Positions 17,777 through 27,218 are shown, numbered from the stretch's first letter. The stretch is 64,000 nt of DNA from Pelomonas sp. CA6 (GCF_022549225.1 NZ_JAKZFD010000007.1:219417-283416), one strand, 5' to 3'. The notes: a model not told the origin generated them from the letters alone. Program-made: numbers and translations.

Positions 17777-18646
17777 TCAGCCGTGGGCGCGCAAGGCGAC
17801 GACGTATCGGGTCAGACTGGTCTTCCAGTCCGGCATGGGGGCGTAGCCCTGCGCGTCGAAACGCCAATTCAGGGCGCTCTCGTTGGGGGACACGCGGGCC
17901 ACGCGCTTGAAGCCGCCGTCGCCGGTGGCCGGCACGGCGCGCAGGGCCAGGCCGGCGGCGTCGAGGATGGCCTGCACGTACTCCAGTCGGCTCGCGTGGC
18001 CGGTGTTCACGGCGTTGAACGTGCCGGACTCGTCGCGATCCAAGGCCTGAAGCAGGCGATCGGCGACATCATCGGTGAAGCTGGGGTTGCCGCGTTGCAG
18101 CGGATTGGCGGCCATCTCTGTGCGTCCGGCCTGCAGGGCCGCCGTCGCTTCCTCGAGTCGGCGGGCGACGAAATTCTTGGGCTTGATCGTGCTGCCGCCG
18201 AAGAGCCATCCGGTGCGCAGCACCAGGTTGCGGCGCGAGAAGGCCAGCACCGACTGCTCCGCCAGATGCTTGGCGCGATGGTGGTGGGTCGGGGGTTCGG
18301 CCGCGTCGTACTCGGCGTAGGGCAGATCCTGCCGCGGGCCGTAGACACCGGTGCTGGAGATGAAGACCAGCTTGCGCCCTTCCAGATGGCAGGCCTCGGC
18401 GACCAGCTCGCTGAGCAGCAGGTTGTCGCGGTAGCAAACCGCCGGATCCAGCTCGCAAGCCTCGACGTTCGTGTTGGCGGCAGCGTGGATCACGACGTCC
18501 GCGTCGGCGGCGACGGCGCGCAGGCGTCCTCGCCCCTCGATCAGTTGCTCGCGGGGGACGGGGACGATCGTGTGGCCCGCGGCGGAAGCCCGGGCCGACA
18601 GGGCTTCGCCGAAGATGCCGGAGGCGCCGGTGAGAGCGATGCGCAT
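17777..18646 (-). CDS. RmlD-like nucleotide-sugar 4-reductase with His in place of catalytic Tyr
   Basis: The 289-residue SDR has RIALTGASGIFGEAL at its start, HAAANTNVEACE (the family's loop after the NxxxxxxLA strand), ISSTGVYGPRQDLPYAEYD and RTGWLFGG. RmlD reduces the 4-keto group of a 3,5-epimerised dTDP-sugar. Where RmlD has Y-G-R-T-K, this protein reads H-H-R-A-K, so the catalytic Tyr is His122 (codon 18281-18283) while Lys126 is kept. Directly before it in the operon is an RmlC-like cupin. ATG 18646 is one base from that gene's stop. A reductase role for a CDP-linked sugar is inferred from rfbF/rfbG in the same operon; the substitution may mean altered or lost activity. Confidence 0.75.
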   Translation of the reverse strand: MRIALTGASGIFGEALSARASAAGHTIVPVPREQLIEGRGRLRAVAADADVVIHAAANTNVEACELDPAVCYRDNLLLSELVAEACHLEGRKLVFISSTGVYGPRQDLPYAEYDAAEPPTHHHRAKHLAEQSVLAFSRRNLVLRTGWLFGGSTIKPKNFVARRLEEATAALQAGRTEMAANPLQRGNPSFTDDVADRLLQALDRDESGTFNAVNTGHASRLEYVQAILDAAGLALRAVPATGDGGFKRVARVSPNESALNWRFDAQGYAPMPDWKTSLTRYVVALRAHG

Positions 18647-18647
18647 G

Positions 18648-19085
18648 TCAGGCCGCCGAGCCGATGGGGTAGGTCTCCAGCTCGACGTTGACCGCCTCGT
18701 CGGGGTCATGCTCGATGCTGGCTAGGTTCAGGACCAGGCTGGGGGCGTCGGACCGGCCACCGAAGGCCATCCACAGGCCCGGCGGCACGTGAAGCCGGCC
18801 GTAGGTGCTGGCGTCGGTGCTTAGCACGAAGGTCTCGGTGACGCCGCTGCGGTCGTCATGCACGTGGAAAGCCACCTCGCCCTGCACGACCACCAGGTTC
18901 ATGTGCATGCGGCGATGCTTCTTCCAGCCCTTCGTCTGGCCGGGCAGGATCGTGGTGAAGTAGGCCTCCCCGAATCCCTGGAACGAGGCCTCCGACGCCT
19001 TCAGCGCGTGACGGATGTCGCCCTTGGGATGGGCGATCACGCGCAGGGGCGTGACGCTTGCGCGCACGGCGCTCACTTGGCCCAT
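18648..19085 (-). CDS. RmlC/WxcM-like cupin, probable sugar 3,5-epimerase
   Basis: The 145-residue single-domain cupin has GFGEAYFTTILPGQTKGWKK, then HRRMHMNLVVVQGEVAFHVHD around residues 57-79. The pattern is that of dTDP-4-dehydrorhamnose 3,5-epimerase family proteins. YGRLHVPPGLWMAFGG forms the closing strands. It overlaps the rfbG gene by 13 bases. Being placed between rfbG and an RmlD-like reductase, it may epimerise the CDP-4-keto-6-deoxyglucose made by RfbG. Short cupins of this kind can also be ketoisomerases. Confidence 0.78.
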   Translation of the reverse strand: MGQVSAVRASVTPLRVIAHPKGDIRHALKASEASFQGFGEAYFTTILPGQTKGWKKHRRMHMNLVVVQGEVAFHVHDDRSGVTETFVLSTDASTYGRLHVPPGLWMAFGGRSDAPSLVLNLASIEHDPDEAVNVELETYPIGSAA

Positions 19086-20176
19086 GTGACCTCCCGGTCG
19101 GCGGCCAGGGTTTCGTACTCCTGGATCTGTGCCAGCGTCAGGGCGTACATGTCGGCGTGATTGCGGTAGTGATCGAAGTACCAGTGACCCACGAGGCGAA
19201 CCACCTCGTCATAGTTGAGCGTCGCCTGCCATTGCAGATGGAACAGAGCCTTGTCGCAATTCAGCTTCAGCAGGCCGGCCTCATGGAAGGGGATGTTGTC
19301 GGTGACGCGGTAGGCGTCTTCCGGCGAAGCGAAGTCCCAGTGCTCGGACAGGTCGCTCATCAGCTGCAGGACGGTGTGGTTCTGCTCGGCGCGCGGGCCG
19401 AAGTTGAAGGACTCGCCGTGCAGCGACGCATCCTTGCTCAGGCGCTCCGCGAGCGTCAGGTAGCCGCTGAGCGGCTCCAGCACGTGTTGCCAGGGGCGCG
19501 TCGCGCTCGGGCTGCGCAGCTCCACGGAACGGCCCTCGGACCAGTTGCGCATGCAGTCCACGACGATGCGGTCCTTGGCCCAGTCGCCGCCGCCGATCAC
19601 GTTGCCCGCGCGGCCGGTGGCCAGGCGCACGCGGCAGTCGGGCCGCTTGAAGAAGGAGTGGTGATAGGCGTGGAAGACCACTTCGGCGGCACCCTTGGAG
19701 CCGCTGTAGATGTCACGGCCACCGACGGCGTCCGTTTCCTTGTAGCCCCAGACCCATTCGACGTTCTCATAGCATTTGTCCGAGGTGACGATGATGACGG
19801 TGCAGTCCGGGTTGAGCAGACGCAGCGCCTCCAGCACGTTGGCGGTGCCCATGATGTTGCTGGACAGCGTGCCGATGGGGTCGGTGTACGACAGCGAGAC
19901 GATCGGTTGAGCGGCCAGGTGGAAGATGAAGTCGGGCTTGGTCTCGTCGATCGTGCGCATCAGCAGCGGCAAGTCGCGCACGTCACCCAGACGGTGGTCG
20001 ATGCGTTCGGCCAGCCCGGCCGTCTCGAACAGCGAGGGGGTCGTGGGGATCTCGTTCGAGTAGCCCACGATGTCCGCGCCGAGCTTGGTCAGCCAGACGG
20101 TGAGCCAGCTTCCCTTGAATCCGGTGTGGCCGGTGATCAGGACCTTCTTGCCCCGGAATGTGTCGTTGAAGATCAT
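19073..20176 (-). CDS. rfbG: CDP-glucose 4,6-dehydratase
   Basis: The 367-residue SDR converts CDP-glucose to CDP-4-dehydro-6-deoxyglucose. It has VLITGHTGFKGSWLTVWL (residues 12-29), HLAAQPIVSLSYTDP, IVTSDKCYEN, DIYSGSKGAAE with the Tyr and Lys of YxxxK, and RAGNVIGGGDWAKDR, all diagnostic of RfbG. The ATG at 20176 has an AAGGAAAG ribosome-binding sequence just upstream; the longer open frame is not needed. The rfbF gene lies upstream in the operon, with the flippase gene between them. No RfbH-like 3-dehydrase is encoded in the window. Confidence 0.95.
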   Translation of the reverse strand: MIFNDTFRGKKVLITGHTGFKGSWLTVWLTKLGADIVGYSNEIPTTPSLFETAGLAERIDHRLGDVRDLPLLMRTIDETKPDFIFHLAAQPIVSLSYTDPIGTLSSNIMGTANVLEALRLLNPDCTVIIVTSDKCYENVEWVWGYKETDAVGGRDIYSGSKGAAEVVFHAYHHSFFKRPDCRVRLATGRAGNVIGGGDWAKDRIVVDCMRNWSEGRSVELRSPSATRPWQHVLEPLSGYLTLAERLSKDASLHGESFNFGPRAEQNHTVLQLMSDLSEHWDFASPEDAYRVTDNIPFHEAGLLKLNCDKALFHLQWQATLNYDEVVRLVGHWYFDHYRNHADMYALTLAQIQEYETLAADREVTWAK

Positions 20177-21417
20177 GTGCTTTCCTTGATTCGATGGGTG
20201 TTGTGCTGCAGCAGGGCCATGGCGATCAGCGCCGCGGCGATGGCCCACTCGATGACGACCCAGGACACGGCGGCGCCCTGGACGCCTTGGCGCGTCATGA
20301 GCACCAGGCACAGGGGAACGTTGACCGCGGCGGCGGCGAGCACCACCCGGTTGAGGCTGCGATCCTGCCCGTCCACGAGCAGGAAATGGAAACTGATGAC
20401 GCTGCTGATGGCGATCGCCGGCACGACGATCGCCTGGATGCGCAGGATGTCCGAGGCCAGTTCATGCGCGCTGCCGAAGAGCAGGCGGGACAGCATGGGT
20501 GCCGCCAGCCAGACGGTCGCCGCGCCCAGCAGGCCCAGGCACAGCATCCCGCCGATGGCGATCAGCCGCGCCCGCTGCAAGTTGCTGTCTCCCGCTGCCC
20601 GCATGGCGACGAACTTCGGGAAGACCGCCGCCGAGATCTGGCTGAAGAAGCCCAGGCCCGCGCGCATGATGCGGTCGGCCGAGGCGTAGGCGCCGATCTG
20701 CGCCGCGCTGAAGAAATGGCCGGCCAGGATCAGGTTGAAGGACGTGTACAGGCTGACGTAGATCTGGAACTTGAACAAGCCCAGACCCGAAGACAGACTG
20801 CGACGGGCGCTCGCGAACGAGTAGCCGCCCAGACGCGCCTGGCCGAGCATGCGCCGCATGCGCAGCGTCAGGTAGCAGGTCGTGGCCAGGCGAGGTGCCA
20901 GGACCAGCAGCGGCAGCATGACGGCCTGGTTGGCGGGAGTGACGAGCGTGGTCACCAGACCCAGCGTCGCCGCTGCCCCGGCGAGCTCCGCGCCAGCGAT
21001 GTCGCGCAGCCGATGCGTACCCTGGAAGTAGTACTGCGGCACCAGCGCGGTCAGTGCGCCGTAGGCCCAGGCCACCGCCACCCATTGCGGGGCAGAGGCG
21101 AACTGCGGCGACCACAGCAGCAGACCGAGTGCGGGCAGGGCAGCGCCGGCTGCGAGCGTGAACCGCGCGTTCTGGGTGTCCGTGGCGATGTGGGCGATGG
21201 CCTCGGGTGTGACGGCCGACGAGACCTGGCGGGTCGCCGAGAGGTTGAAGCCGAATTCGATGAACAGGCTCAGCCACTGGGCGACGGCCATGGCGTACAT
21301 GTAGACGCCATAGTCGGCCGCGTCCAGCCGATGCGAAAGCACCGGCAGCAGGAGCAACGGCATGACCAGCCGCGCCGCATAGGCGAGGTTGGCCACCAGG
21401 ATGTTGACTGCAAGCAC
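20173..21417 (-). CDS. Polysaccharide flippase (Wzx/MOP-like)
   Basis: The 414-residue protein has about twelve hydrophobic helices spread over its whole length. An early AARLVMPLLLLPVLSHRLDAADYG stretch, with the 'DYG' turn common in Wzx proteins, begins the fold. It would move the undecaprenyl-linked repeat to the periplasmic face for Wzy. The start is GTG at 21417, 21 bases after rfbF; no ATG fits better. It overlaps rfbG by four bases. This is the second flippase of the region, the first being cut at base 1. Confidence 0.88.
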   Translation of the reverse strand: MLAVNILVANLAYAARLVMPLLLLPVLSHRLDAADYGVYMYAMAVAQWLSLFIEFGFNLSATRQVSSAVTPEAIAHIATDTQNARFTLAAGAALPALGLLLWSPQFASAPQWVAVAWAYGALTALVPQYYFQGTHRLRDIAGAELAGAAATLGLVTTLVTPANQAVMLPLLVLAPRLATTCYLTLRMRRMLGQARLGGYSFASARRSLSSGLGLFKFQIYVSLYTSFNLILAGHFFSAAQIGAYASADRIMRAGLGFFSQISAAVFPKFVAMRAAGDSNLQRARLIAIGGMLCLGLLGAATVWLAAPMLSRLLFGSAHELASDILRIQAIVVPAIAISSVISFHFLLVDGQDRSLNRVVLAAAAVNVPLCLVLMTRQGVQGAAVSWVVIEWAIAAALIAMALLQHNTHRIKEST

Positions 21418-21438
21418 GTCACGGGCCTCGCCGACGGG

Positions 21439-22212
21439 TCAGGCCCAGACCTTCCACGGAGCCTTGCCGGAGCTCCACAGTTCTTCGAGCTGGGTCTTGT
21501 CACGCAGCGTGTCCATCGGTTGCCAGAATCCGGCGTGATGGAATGCGGCCAGCTCGCCACGCGAGGCCAGTGCCTCCAGGGGTTCGCGTTCCCAGGTGGT
21601 GTCGTCGCCGTCGATCAGATCGATCACCGACGGGGACAGCACGAAGAAGCCCGCGTTCACCGAAGCACCGTCACCCTTGGGCTTTTCCTTGAAGGACTGG
21701 ACGAAGTTGTTCTGGATATCCAGCGCGCCGAAACGGCCGGGGGGGTGTGCTGCGGTCAGCGTCGCGGCCTTGCCGTGCGCGCGATGGAAGGCCAGCAGCT
21801 TGGTGACGTCGACGTCCGCGACCCCGTCGCCATAGGTGAAGCAGAACGCTTCCTCGCCCTGAAGGTAGTCCCGCACGCGGCGCAGGCGGCCGCCGGTCAT
21901 GGAGTTCTCGCCGGTGTCGACCAGCGTCACCTTCCAGGGCTCGGCCTGGTTCTGGTGGATCTCCATGCTGTTCTTCTGCATGTCGAAGGTGACGTCGGAC
22001 ATGTGCAGGAAGTAGTTTGCGAAGTACTCCTTGATGACGTACCCCTTGTACCCGCAGCAGATCACGAACTCGTTGATGCCATGGGCGGAGTAGATCTTCA
22101 TGATGTGCCAGAGGATCGGCTTGCCGCCGATCTCGACCATCGGCTTGGGGCGCGTGCCCGTCTCTTCGCTCAGACGCGTGCCGAGCCCCCCTGCAAGAAT
22201 GACTGCCTTCAT
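21439..22212 (-). CDS. rfbF: Glucose-1-phosphate cytidylyltransferase
   Basis: The 257-residue enzyme makes CDP-glucose from CTP and glucose-1-phosphate. It carries the nucleotidyltransferase signature [16 protein letters not shown] (residues 3-18), [29 protein letters not shown], the metal-binding GDGVADVD, and [11 protein letters not shown] near the end, all as in RfbF. Length is normal. It supplies the substrate of RfbG. The 89 bases before it show nothing clear except a gap that may hold an internal ribosome-binding site or promoter. Confidence 0.95.
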   Translation of the reverse strand: MKAVILAGGLGTRLSEETGTRPKPMVEIGGKPILWHIMKIYSAHGINEFVICCGYKGYVIKEYFANYFLHMSDVTFDMQKNSMEIHQNQAEPWKVTLVDTGENSMTGGRLRRVRDYLQGEEAFCFTYGDGVADVDVTKLLAFHRAHGKAATLTAAHPPGRFGALDIQNNFVQSFKEKPKGDGASVNAGFFVLSPSVIDLIDGDDTTWEREPLEALASRGELAAFHHAGFWQPMDTLRDKTQLEELWSSGKAPWKVWA

Positions 22213-22301
22213 GTACTTCGCCCTGTTCTGGATGTTTTGAATGACTCCCTGTTGCGCTGTGCACGCCCAGGCCGGGAGTTCGAAGGCCGTGGGCGGTGGG
22301 C

Positions 22302-23411
22302 TCAGGTCCGTCGGGGTGCTTTGGGGAGATCCCGGACCGCGATGAAGATCAGCAGTCCGGCGAGCGTCGCCAGGAAGGCGAACGCGACGATCAGCGAGCG
22401 CTTGGGCTTGCTCTTCTGCTCGGGCAGCAGCGCGGGATCGACGACCTGGATCAGCGCGTTGTCGCGACTCTCGTCCAGGCGGGCCAGCTCGAACTGCTTC
22501 GCATACAGGTCGTAAAGCGTTTCCTGGTACTTGAACTCACGGTACTTCGCGACATAGTCCAGGCTGCCCTCGGCCGGCGTCGGCTGTTTCATCTGCGCCA
22601 ACTGCCCGCTCAGGGAGCCGATGAGCGCCTTCTGGGACTGGACGTCCGGTGACGTCTCCGACAGGCGGCTGCGCAGCATAGACAGGCGCGACTGGGCGAG
22701 CACCAGCTGGGCCTGCAGGCTGGCGGTCTGTTCCAGCGCGGCCTTGGGCTCGGTCTTCAGGGCGTTCGGATTGATCCCGCTCTGCTGCAGTTGCAACTGG
22801 GCGTCGACCAGCTTCTTCTGGGTCGCGGCAAGCTCGCTCTCGAACTGGATGCGCCGTTGCTTAGCCTCGGTCAGGGCCAGATCGCCGGAGATGCGGCGCA
22901 ACTCGTCGACATAGCGGTTGGCGATCGCCGCCGCCAGTTCGGGCGTGGGCCCGTCGGCCTCGACGATGATCAGCCCGTCCTTCTTGCCCGAGATGATGCG
23001 CGTGTTCTGCCCCAGTTCCTTGCGGTTCTGGAACTTGAACTTGTTCTTGTAGATCTCGTCGAGCTTGAGGCCTTCGATGATCCGATCCGACACGGTGTCG
23101 CTCTGCATCAGCGCGACGTACTGCTCCACCGGATTCTTGTTCAGGCCACTTCCCAGGCCCGACAGCGCGGACAGTGACGCCAGCGCCGACGATGCGCTGC
23201 TTTGCTGCTGCTGGGGAGGCAGGAAACTGGTCTTGGCGGTGTACCCCGGAGGCAGCAGCATGCTGATGCCGGCGGCGACCACCGCGGCTGCCAGCGGACC
23301 GGCGATCAGCAGACCGCGGCGGCGGCGGGCTGCTTGCATGAACTCGGAGAGTCGCGAGGGCGCCTCGGCGGCCCCGTGAGAGAGGGTGGAGGACGAAGCC
23401 AGGTCGTTCAC
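22302..23411 (-). CDS. Wzz/polysaccharide co-polymerase (chain-length determinant)
   Basis: The 369-residue protein has two membrane helices (about residues 33-53 and 343-362) around a large periplasmic part with a long coiled coil (about residues 160-300), the layout of polysaccharide co-polymerases. The N-terminal Gln/Ser-rich linker ([16 protein letters not shown]) and the [20 protein letters not shown] segment are typical of Wzz domains linked to Wza-type export. It has no Walker motif after the second helix, so it lacks the tyrosine-kinase part found in Wzc. It follows the Wza-like gene by 13 bases. Confidence 0.88.
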   Translation of the reverse strand: MNDLASSSTLSHGAAEAPSRLSEFMQAARRRRGLLIAGPLAAAVVAAGISMLLPPGYTAKTSFLPPQQQQSSASSALASLSALSGLGSGLNKNPVEQYVALMQSDTVSDRIIEGLKLDEIYKNKFKFQNRKELGQNTRIISGKKDGLIIVEADGPTPELAAAIANRYVDELRRISGDLALTEAKQRRIQFESELAATQKKLVDAQLQLQQSGINPNALKTEPKAALEQTASLQAQLVLAQSRLSMLRSRLSETSPDVQSQKALIGSLSGQLAQMKQPTPAEGSLDYVAKYREFKYQETLYDLYAKQFELARLDESRDNALIQVVDPALLPEQKSKPKRSLIVAFAFLATLAGLLIFIAVRDLPKAPRRT

Positions 23412-23424
23412 GGGCGGTCTCGGT

Positions 23425-25446
23425 TTAGTTCTTGATCGTCTTCAGCGCCGCGGCACCCAGACCGAATTGATACAGGATCTGCGTCCAGTCCTTCGCCTCC
23501 TGGATGAAGGTGGTCTTGTTCATCTCCTCCGGAACGAAGACCGTGTCACCTGGGAGCGCCTGCATGCTGTTCAGGTTGTTGCCGTAGCCCAGCCAGCCGC
23601 TGCTCGATTGGCGCGCGCTCACGACGGTGCCGTTCGCCCGGATCACGAAGGTCGCACCGGAGTCGGCGCCCCGCGTCGGCCCGCCCGCCAGCTTGAGGAT
23701 GTCGTCCACCGTGGCGCCGTCCTTGAGCAGGAAGCTGCCGCTGTTGAACACGCTGCCGAAGACGCCGACGGTCATCGGACGATTCGGGATCAGCAGTCGG
23801 TCACCGTCCTCGATCGTGAGATCGGGAAGACGCGACGCATTGGTTTCCAGTTGCAGAACCACGCGACCCGTCGGGCGCACCGCACGCAGGCGGCTGACGA
23901 GGCGCTCGGTGGCCGAGGCGCGCTGCGAGTTGGCAGAAGCCTCGTCCGCCGTGGCGGCGCGCTGCGTCGACGAGTACTTCGTCAGCTCGGTTTCCATGTC
24001 GCGCAGGGCGCGGTCATAGTTTTCCTGCTGGGACAGTCGGACGCTCTCGCGAGAGAAGTCGGTGCCAAACACGTAGGCATGCGGCGTCAGGCCGCCCGCG
24101 GCCTGAATCGCGTCGGGCAACGTGGCCGACGGCGGCAGGACGTACTCGCCCGGCTTGGCCACTTCGCCTTCGACGGTGACGCGCTTGTACTGTTTGTACT
24201 GCGGCAGCGCCGTGTTGACGCTGCTGAACACGCGCAGCACGTCGCCGTTCATCACACCCGACTTGGCCTGCGCCGGCAGCGTCACCTCGACGATGCGCTT
24301 GTCGCTGCGCTCGCTCAGGCGCTCGATCGACAGACGAGTGCGGTCGGCCACGGCATTGAAGCCGCCGGCCATCGCCAGCACGTCATCGATGGTCTCGTTC
24401 GGCTTCAGCTCGACGATGGTCGGCTTGTTCACGCTGCCCAGCACCGCGACTTGCGGGCCGACGGCGCCGATGTGGATCACGTCCTCGGCCTGCAGGGCGC
24501 GATCGCCCGACTTGTCGCCCTTGAGCAGCAGGTCGTAGGCGTCGAAGTTGGCGACCGTGCGGCCGTTGCGACGCAGTTCGATCTGGCGGAAGCTGCCGGC
24601 CGCCGACGGACCGCCGGCGCGCGTCAGCGCGTTGGCGATGGTCGCGAGGCTGCTCACCGTGTAGGTGCCAGGTTTTGCGGTGAAGCCGGTCACGTAGATC
24701 CGGATCGAGCGCAGCTTGCCCAGCGAGGTGCTGACCTGGAAGTTCTTGAAGACCTGGCCGATGCGATTGCGCACCACGTCGTTCAGGTCGCCGTAGCGGA
24801 TACCGGCCACCAGGACCGGGCCGACGCGCGGAATCGTGACGCGACCCGAGCGGTCCACCGTCAGGCGCAGGTCCGCGTCGATGGAGCCCCAGGCCGTGAG
24901 CTGCAGTTCGTCGCCGATGCCGATCAGATAGTCGGCGGGCGCCTGGCGCGGGCCGTCGGCGTCGCTCAGGCCGCGGCCGTCGCCGAGCATCAGGTCGTAG
25001 CCCAGACGATGGATCACCGTGTCCGGCGTGATCGTGCGCGTCGTGAGCGATGTCGACTGCTGCTGAGGGCGGACCACGTACGGGTTGTCCTGTTCCTGCT
25101 CCGCTCGCTTGAGCAGCTCCAGGATTTCCGGATCCTTCAGGTCGATCCCTTGCAGGCGGTTCACGTAGATCTCGAACTCGCCGGGAACGTAGCGCTCCCG
25201 CTTGCCCATGGCGGCCTGCTGAACCTGCGAGCTTTGATCCTGGGCGGTACGTCCGGGTACGGCCAGCCGGATCGGGCCGGAGACGTCATTGCCCGATTCG
25301 GACGAGCCGCTCGAGCTCTGCGCCATCGCGGAGCCGACCATCAGGCAGGCGGCCAGGGCCGCGAGCGCATGGCGCGTGAAGCGGGACCGGCCCGTGGTGT
25401 TTTCTTGTGCGGCCGGGGAAAGGGCGCGTTGGGCGCGAAGTTCCAT
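23425..25446 (-). CDS. Wza-like outer-membrane polysaccharide export protein (SLBB domains)
   Basis: The 673-residue protein starts at ATG 25446, behind GGTGAG. An N-terminal hydrophobic signal (about residues 24-40) contains LAAC, which could be a lipobox, while ALMVGS-type small residues then AMAQ offer a signal-peptidase I site; either fits. The poly-export domain holds DYLIGIGDELQLTAWGSIDADL, and is followed by several SLBB-type repeats (for example TVSSLATIANALTRAGGPS, ATLPDAIQAAGGL, DGATVDDILKLAGGPT). It forms the export channel together with the Wzz-like protein and is the first gene of the minus-strand operon. Confidence 0.93.
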   Translation of the reverse strand: MELRAQRALSPAAQENTTGRSRFTRHALAALAACLMVGSAMAQSSSGSSESGNDVSGPIRLAVPGRTAQDQSSQVQQAAMGKRERYVPGEFEIYVNRLQGIDLKDPEILELLKRAEQEQDNPYVVRPQQQSTSLTTRTITPDTVIHRLGYDLMLGDGRGLSDADGPRQAPADYLIGIGDELQLTAWGSIDADLRLTVDRSGRVTIPRVGPVLVAGIRYGDLNDVVRNRIGQVFKNFQVSTSLGKLRSIRIYVTGFTAKPGTYTVSSLATIANALTRAGGPSAAGSFRQIELRRNGRTVANFDAYDLLLKGDKSGDRALQAEDVIHIGAVGPQVAVLGSVNKPTIVELKPNETIDDVLAMAGGFNAVADRTRLSIERLSERSDKRIVEVTLPAQAKSGVMNGDVLRVFSSVNTALPQYKQYKRVTVEGEVAKPGEYVLPPSATLPDAIQAAGGLTPHAYVFGTDFSRESVRLSQQENYDRALRDMETELTKYSSTQRAATADEASANSQRASATERLVSRLRAVRPTGRVVLQLETNASRLPDLTIEDGDRLLIPNRPMTVGVFGSVFNSGSFLLKDGATVDDILKLAGGPTRGADSGATFVIRANGTVVSARQSSSGWLGYGNNLNSMQALPGDTVFVPEEMNKTTFIQEAKDWTQILYQFGLGAAALKTIKN

Positions 25447-25512
25447 GCGTGATCTCACCTTGGGATGGACTTTGCCGGCTGAGGCAGGGATGCCTCGGGC
25501 GACAAGCACGGC

Positions 25513-25541
25513 ATTCTATGTGAAGCCTGTTGCACCAAAAC
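25513..25541 (-). promoter_or_regulatory. Possible promoter of the minus-strand polysaccharide operon
   Basis: On the minus strand TAGAAT (25513-25518) lies about 70 bases before the Wza-like start codon, with a T-rich TTTTGG about 16 bases upstream as a poor -35. The sequence between the start codon at 25446 and rhlE at 25714 holds no other gene. The call is weak. Confidence 0.3.
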
Positions 25542-25713
25542 AGCGTGGCTTCGCGCGACCCGGCGCCCACTCCGACAAGCCAGGCTCCGGCCGTGTCGCT
25601 GGGTCCTCCTCGGGGAGGATCCCCCACCGAATCCGCCCGGATTCCAGGCGAGCAGGACGCGCCCTGCGTGGTTTCCCGGGGCTCACGAGGGCCTTAGGCG
25701 ATAATCCCCGCCC

Positions 25714-27156
25714 ATGACTGACACCACCCCGACGCCCGCCCCTCGTTTCGACACGCTGCCGCTGGACGCCAAGCTGCTGCGTGCCGTTGCCGACCAGGGC
25801 TACGCGACGATGACGCCCATCCAGGCCAAGGCCATTCCGATCGTGCTGGAAGGCCGTGACGTGATGGGGGCTGCCCAGACGGGCACCGGCAAGACGGCCG
25901 CGTTCTCCATTCCGCTGCTGCAGCGCATGCTCAAGCATGAGAACGCAAGCGCCTCGCCCGCGCGGCATCCGGTGCGTGCCCTGGTGCTGGCGCCCACGCG
26001 TGAGCTGGCCGATCAGGTGGCCAACAACGTCAAGGCCTATGCCAAGCACAGCCAGCTGCGCGTGGCCTGCGTCTTCGGTGGCGTGGACATGAAGCCGCAG
26101 ACCCTGCAGCTCAAGGCGGGGGTGGAGGTGTTGATCGCCACGCCGGGTCGATTGCTGGACCACATCGAAGCCAAGAATGCGGTGCTGAACCAGGTCGAGT
26201 ACGTGGTGTTGGACGAGGCGGACCGCATGCTGGACATCGGCTTTCTGCCGGACCTGCAGCGCATCCTCAGCTATCTGCCCAAGCAGCGCCAGACCCTGTT
26301 GTTCTCCGCGACCTTCTCGCCCGAGATCAAGCGGCTGGCGCAGAGCTACCTGCAGAACCCGGAATTGGTCGAGGTGGCGCGGCCCAATGCCACCGCGTCG
26401 ACGGTGGAGCAGCGCTTCTTCAGTGTGGACGACGACGACAAGCGTCGTGCCGTGCTCAAGCTGCTGCGCGAACGCTCCATCACCCAGTCCATCGTCTTCG
26501 TGAATTCCAAGCTGGGCGCGGCCCGGCTGGCGAGGGCCTTCGAGCGCGATGGCATCAAGACCGCGGCGCTGCACGGCGACAAAAGCCAGGATGAGCGCCT
26601 GAAGTCGCTGGACGCCTTCAAGCGTGGCGAGATGGAGATGCTGGTGGCGACCGATGTGGCCGCCCGCGGCTTGGATATCGCCGATCTGCCGGCGGTGTTC
26701 AATTTCGACGTTCCGTTCAATGCCGAGGACTATGTCCACCGCATCGGCCGCACCGGCCGTGCCGGCGCGTCGGGCCTGGCCTTCACGCTGGTGACCAAGA
26801 GCGACGCTCGCCTGACCGGCGAGATCGAAAAGCTCATCAAGCGCAAGATCGACCTGGAGCCCCTGGAGCTGGAGGACGACCGGCCGCGCCGCGCGCCGCG
26901 CCGTTTCGAGGAGCGCGGTGGCGACGCCGGCTACGCGGCCGCGCCGCCGGCCCCGATGCCGCGCCGCGCCTCGTCCGCGCCCTACGATCCCTTGTTCGAC
27001 AAGCCCTACGAGGCCAGCGAGCGCAGCGAGCCGCCGAGCTGGGAGAAGACGCCGGCCGCCCCGGTGTCGCGCGGCATCTCCAGCTACATCAAGCCCAAGA
27101 AGAAGGTGGCGGCGCTGTTCGGTGCGAAGAAGCCGGCCGTGCCGACGGAGACCTGA
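25714..27156 (+). CDS. rhlE: DEAD-box RNA helicase RhlE
   Basis: The 480-residue ATP-dependent RNA helicase carries all family motifs in order. They are the Q motif GYATMTPIQ, Walker A AQTGTGKT, PTRELA, TPGRLLD, LDEADRMLD, FSATF, then IVFVNSK, ATDVAARGLDI and HRIGRTGRAG. After about residue 375 comes a basic, low-complexity tail ([11 protein letters not shown] and a Lys-rich end), usual in RhlE. It acts in RNA decay or ribosome assembly. It is transcribed away from the polysaccharide operon and followed by a strong terminator. Confidence 0.95.
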   Translation: MTDTTPTPAPRFDTLPLDAKLLRAVADQGYATMTPIQAKAIPIVLEGRDVMGAAQTGTGKTAAFSIPLLQRMLKHENASASPARHPVRALVLAPTRELADQVANNVKAYAKHSQLRVACVFGGVDMKPQTLQLKAGVEVLIATPGRLLDHIEAKNAVLNQVEYVVLDEADRMLDIGFLPDLQRILSYLPKQRQTLLFSATFSPEIKRLAQSYLQNPELVEVARPNATASTVEQRFFSVDDDDKRRAVLKLLRERSITQSIVFVNSKLGAARLARAFERDGIKTAALHGDKSQDERLKSLDAFKRGEMEMLVATDVAARGLDIADLPAVFNFDVPFNAEDYVHRIGRTGRAGASGLAFTLVTKSDARLTGEIEKLIKRKIDLEPLELEDDRPRRAPRRFEERGGDAGYAAAPPAPMPRRASSAPYDPLFDKPYEASERSEPPSWEKTPAAPVSRGISSYIKPKKKVAALFGAKKPAVPTET

Positions 27157-27180
27157 GATTGCCCTGATGGGCTGCTCGCA

Positions 27181-27210
27181 GAAGACCCGCCTTGGCGGGT
27201 CTTCCTCTTT
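27181..27210. terminator. Intrinsic terminator after rhlE
   Basis: GAAGACCCGC (27181-27190) and GCGGGTCTTC (27195-27204) form a perfect 10-bp stem with loop CTTG, followed by CTCTTT. It sits 24 bases after the rhlE stop and 9-15 bases before the stop of the convergent methylase gene, so it may serve both strands. Confidence 0.85.
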
Positions 27211-27218
27211 GTGCAGAG

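Noticed and set aside
20194..22515. A 773-codon plus-strand frame over the flippase and rfbF genes
   Set aside because: Gln/Arg/His-rich text with no domain, opposite three clear genes; a shadow of high GC at third positions.
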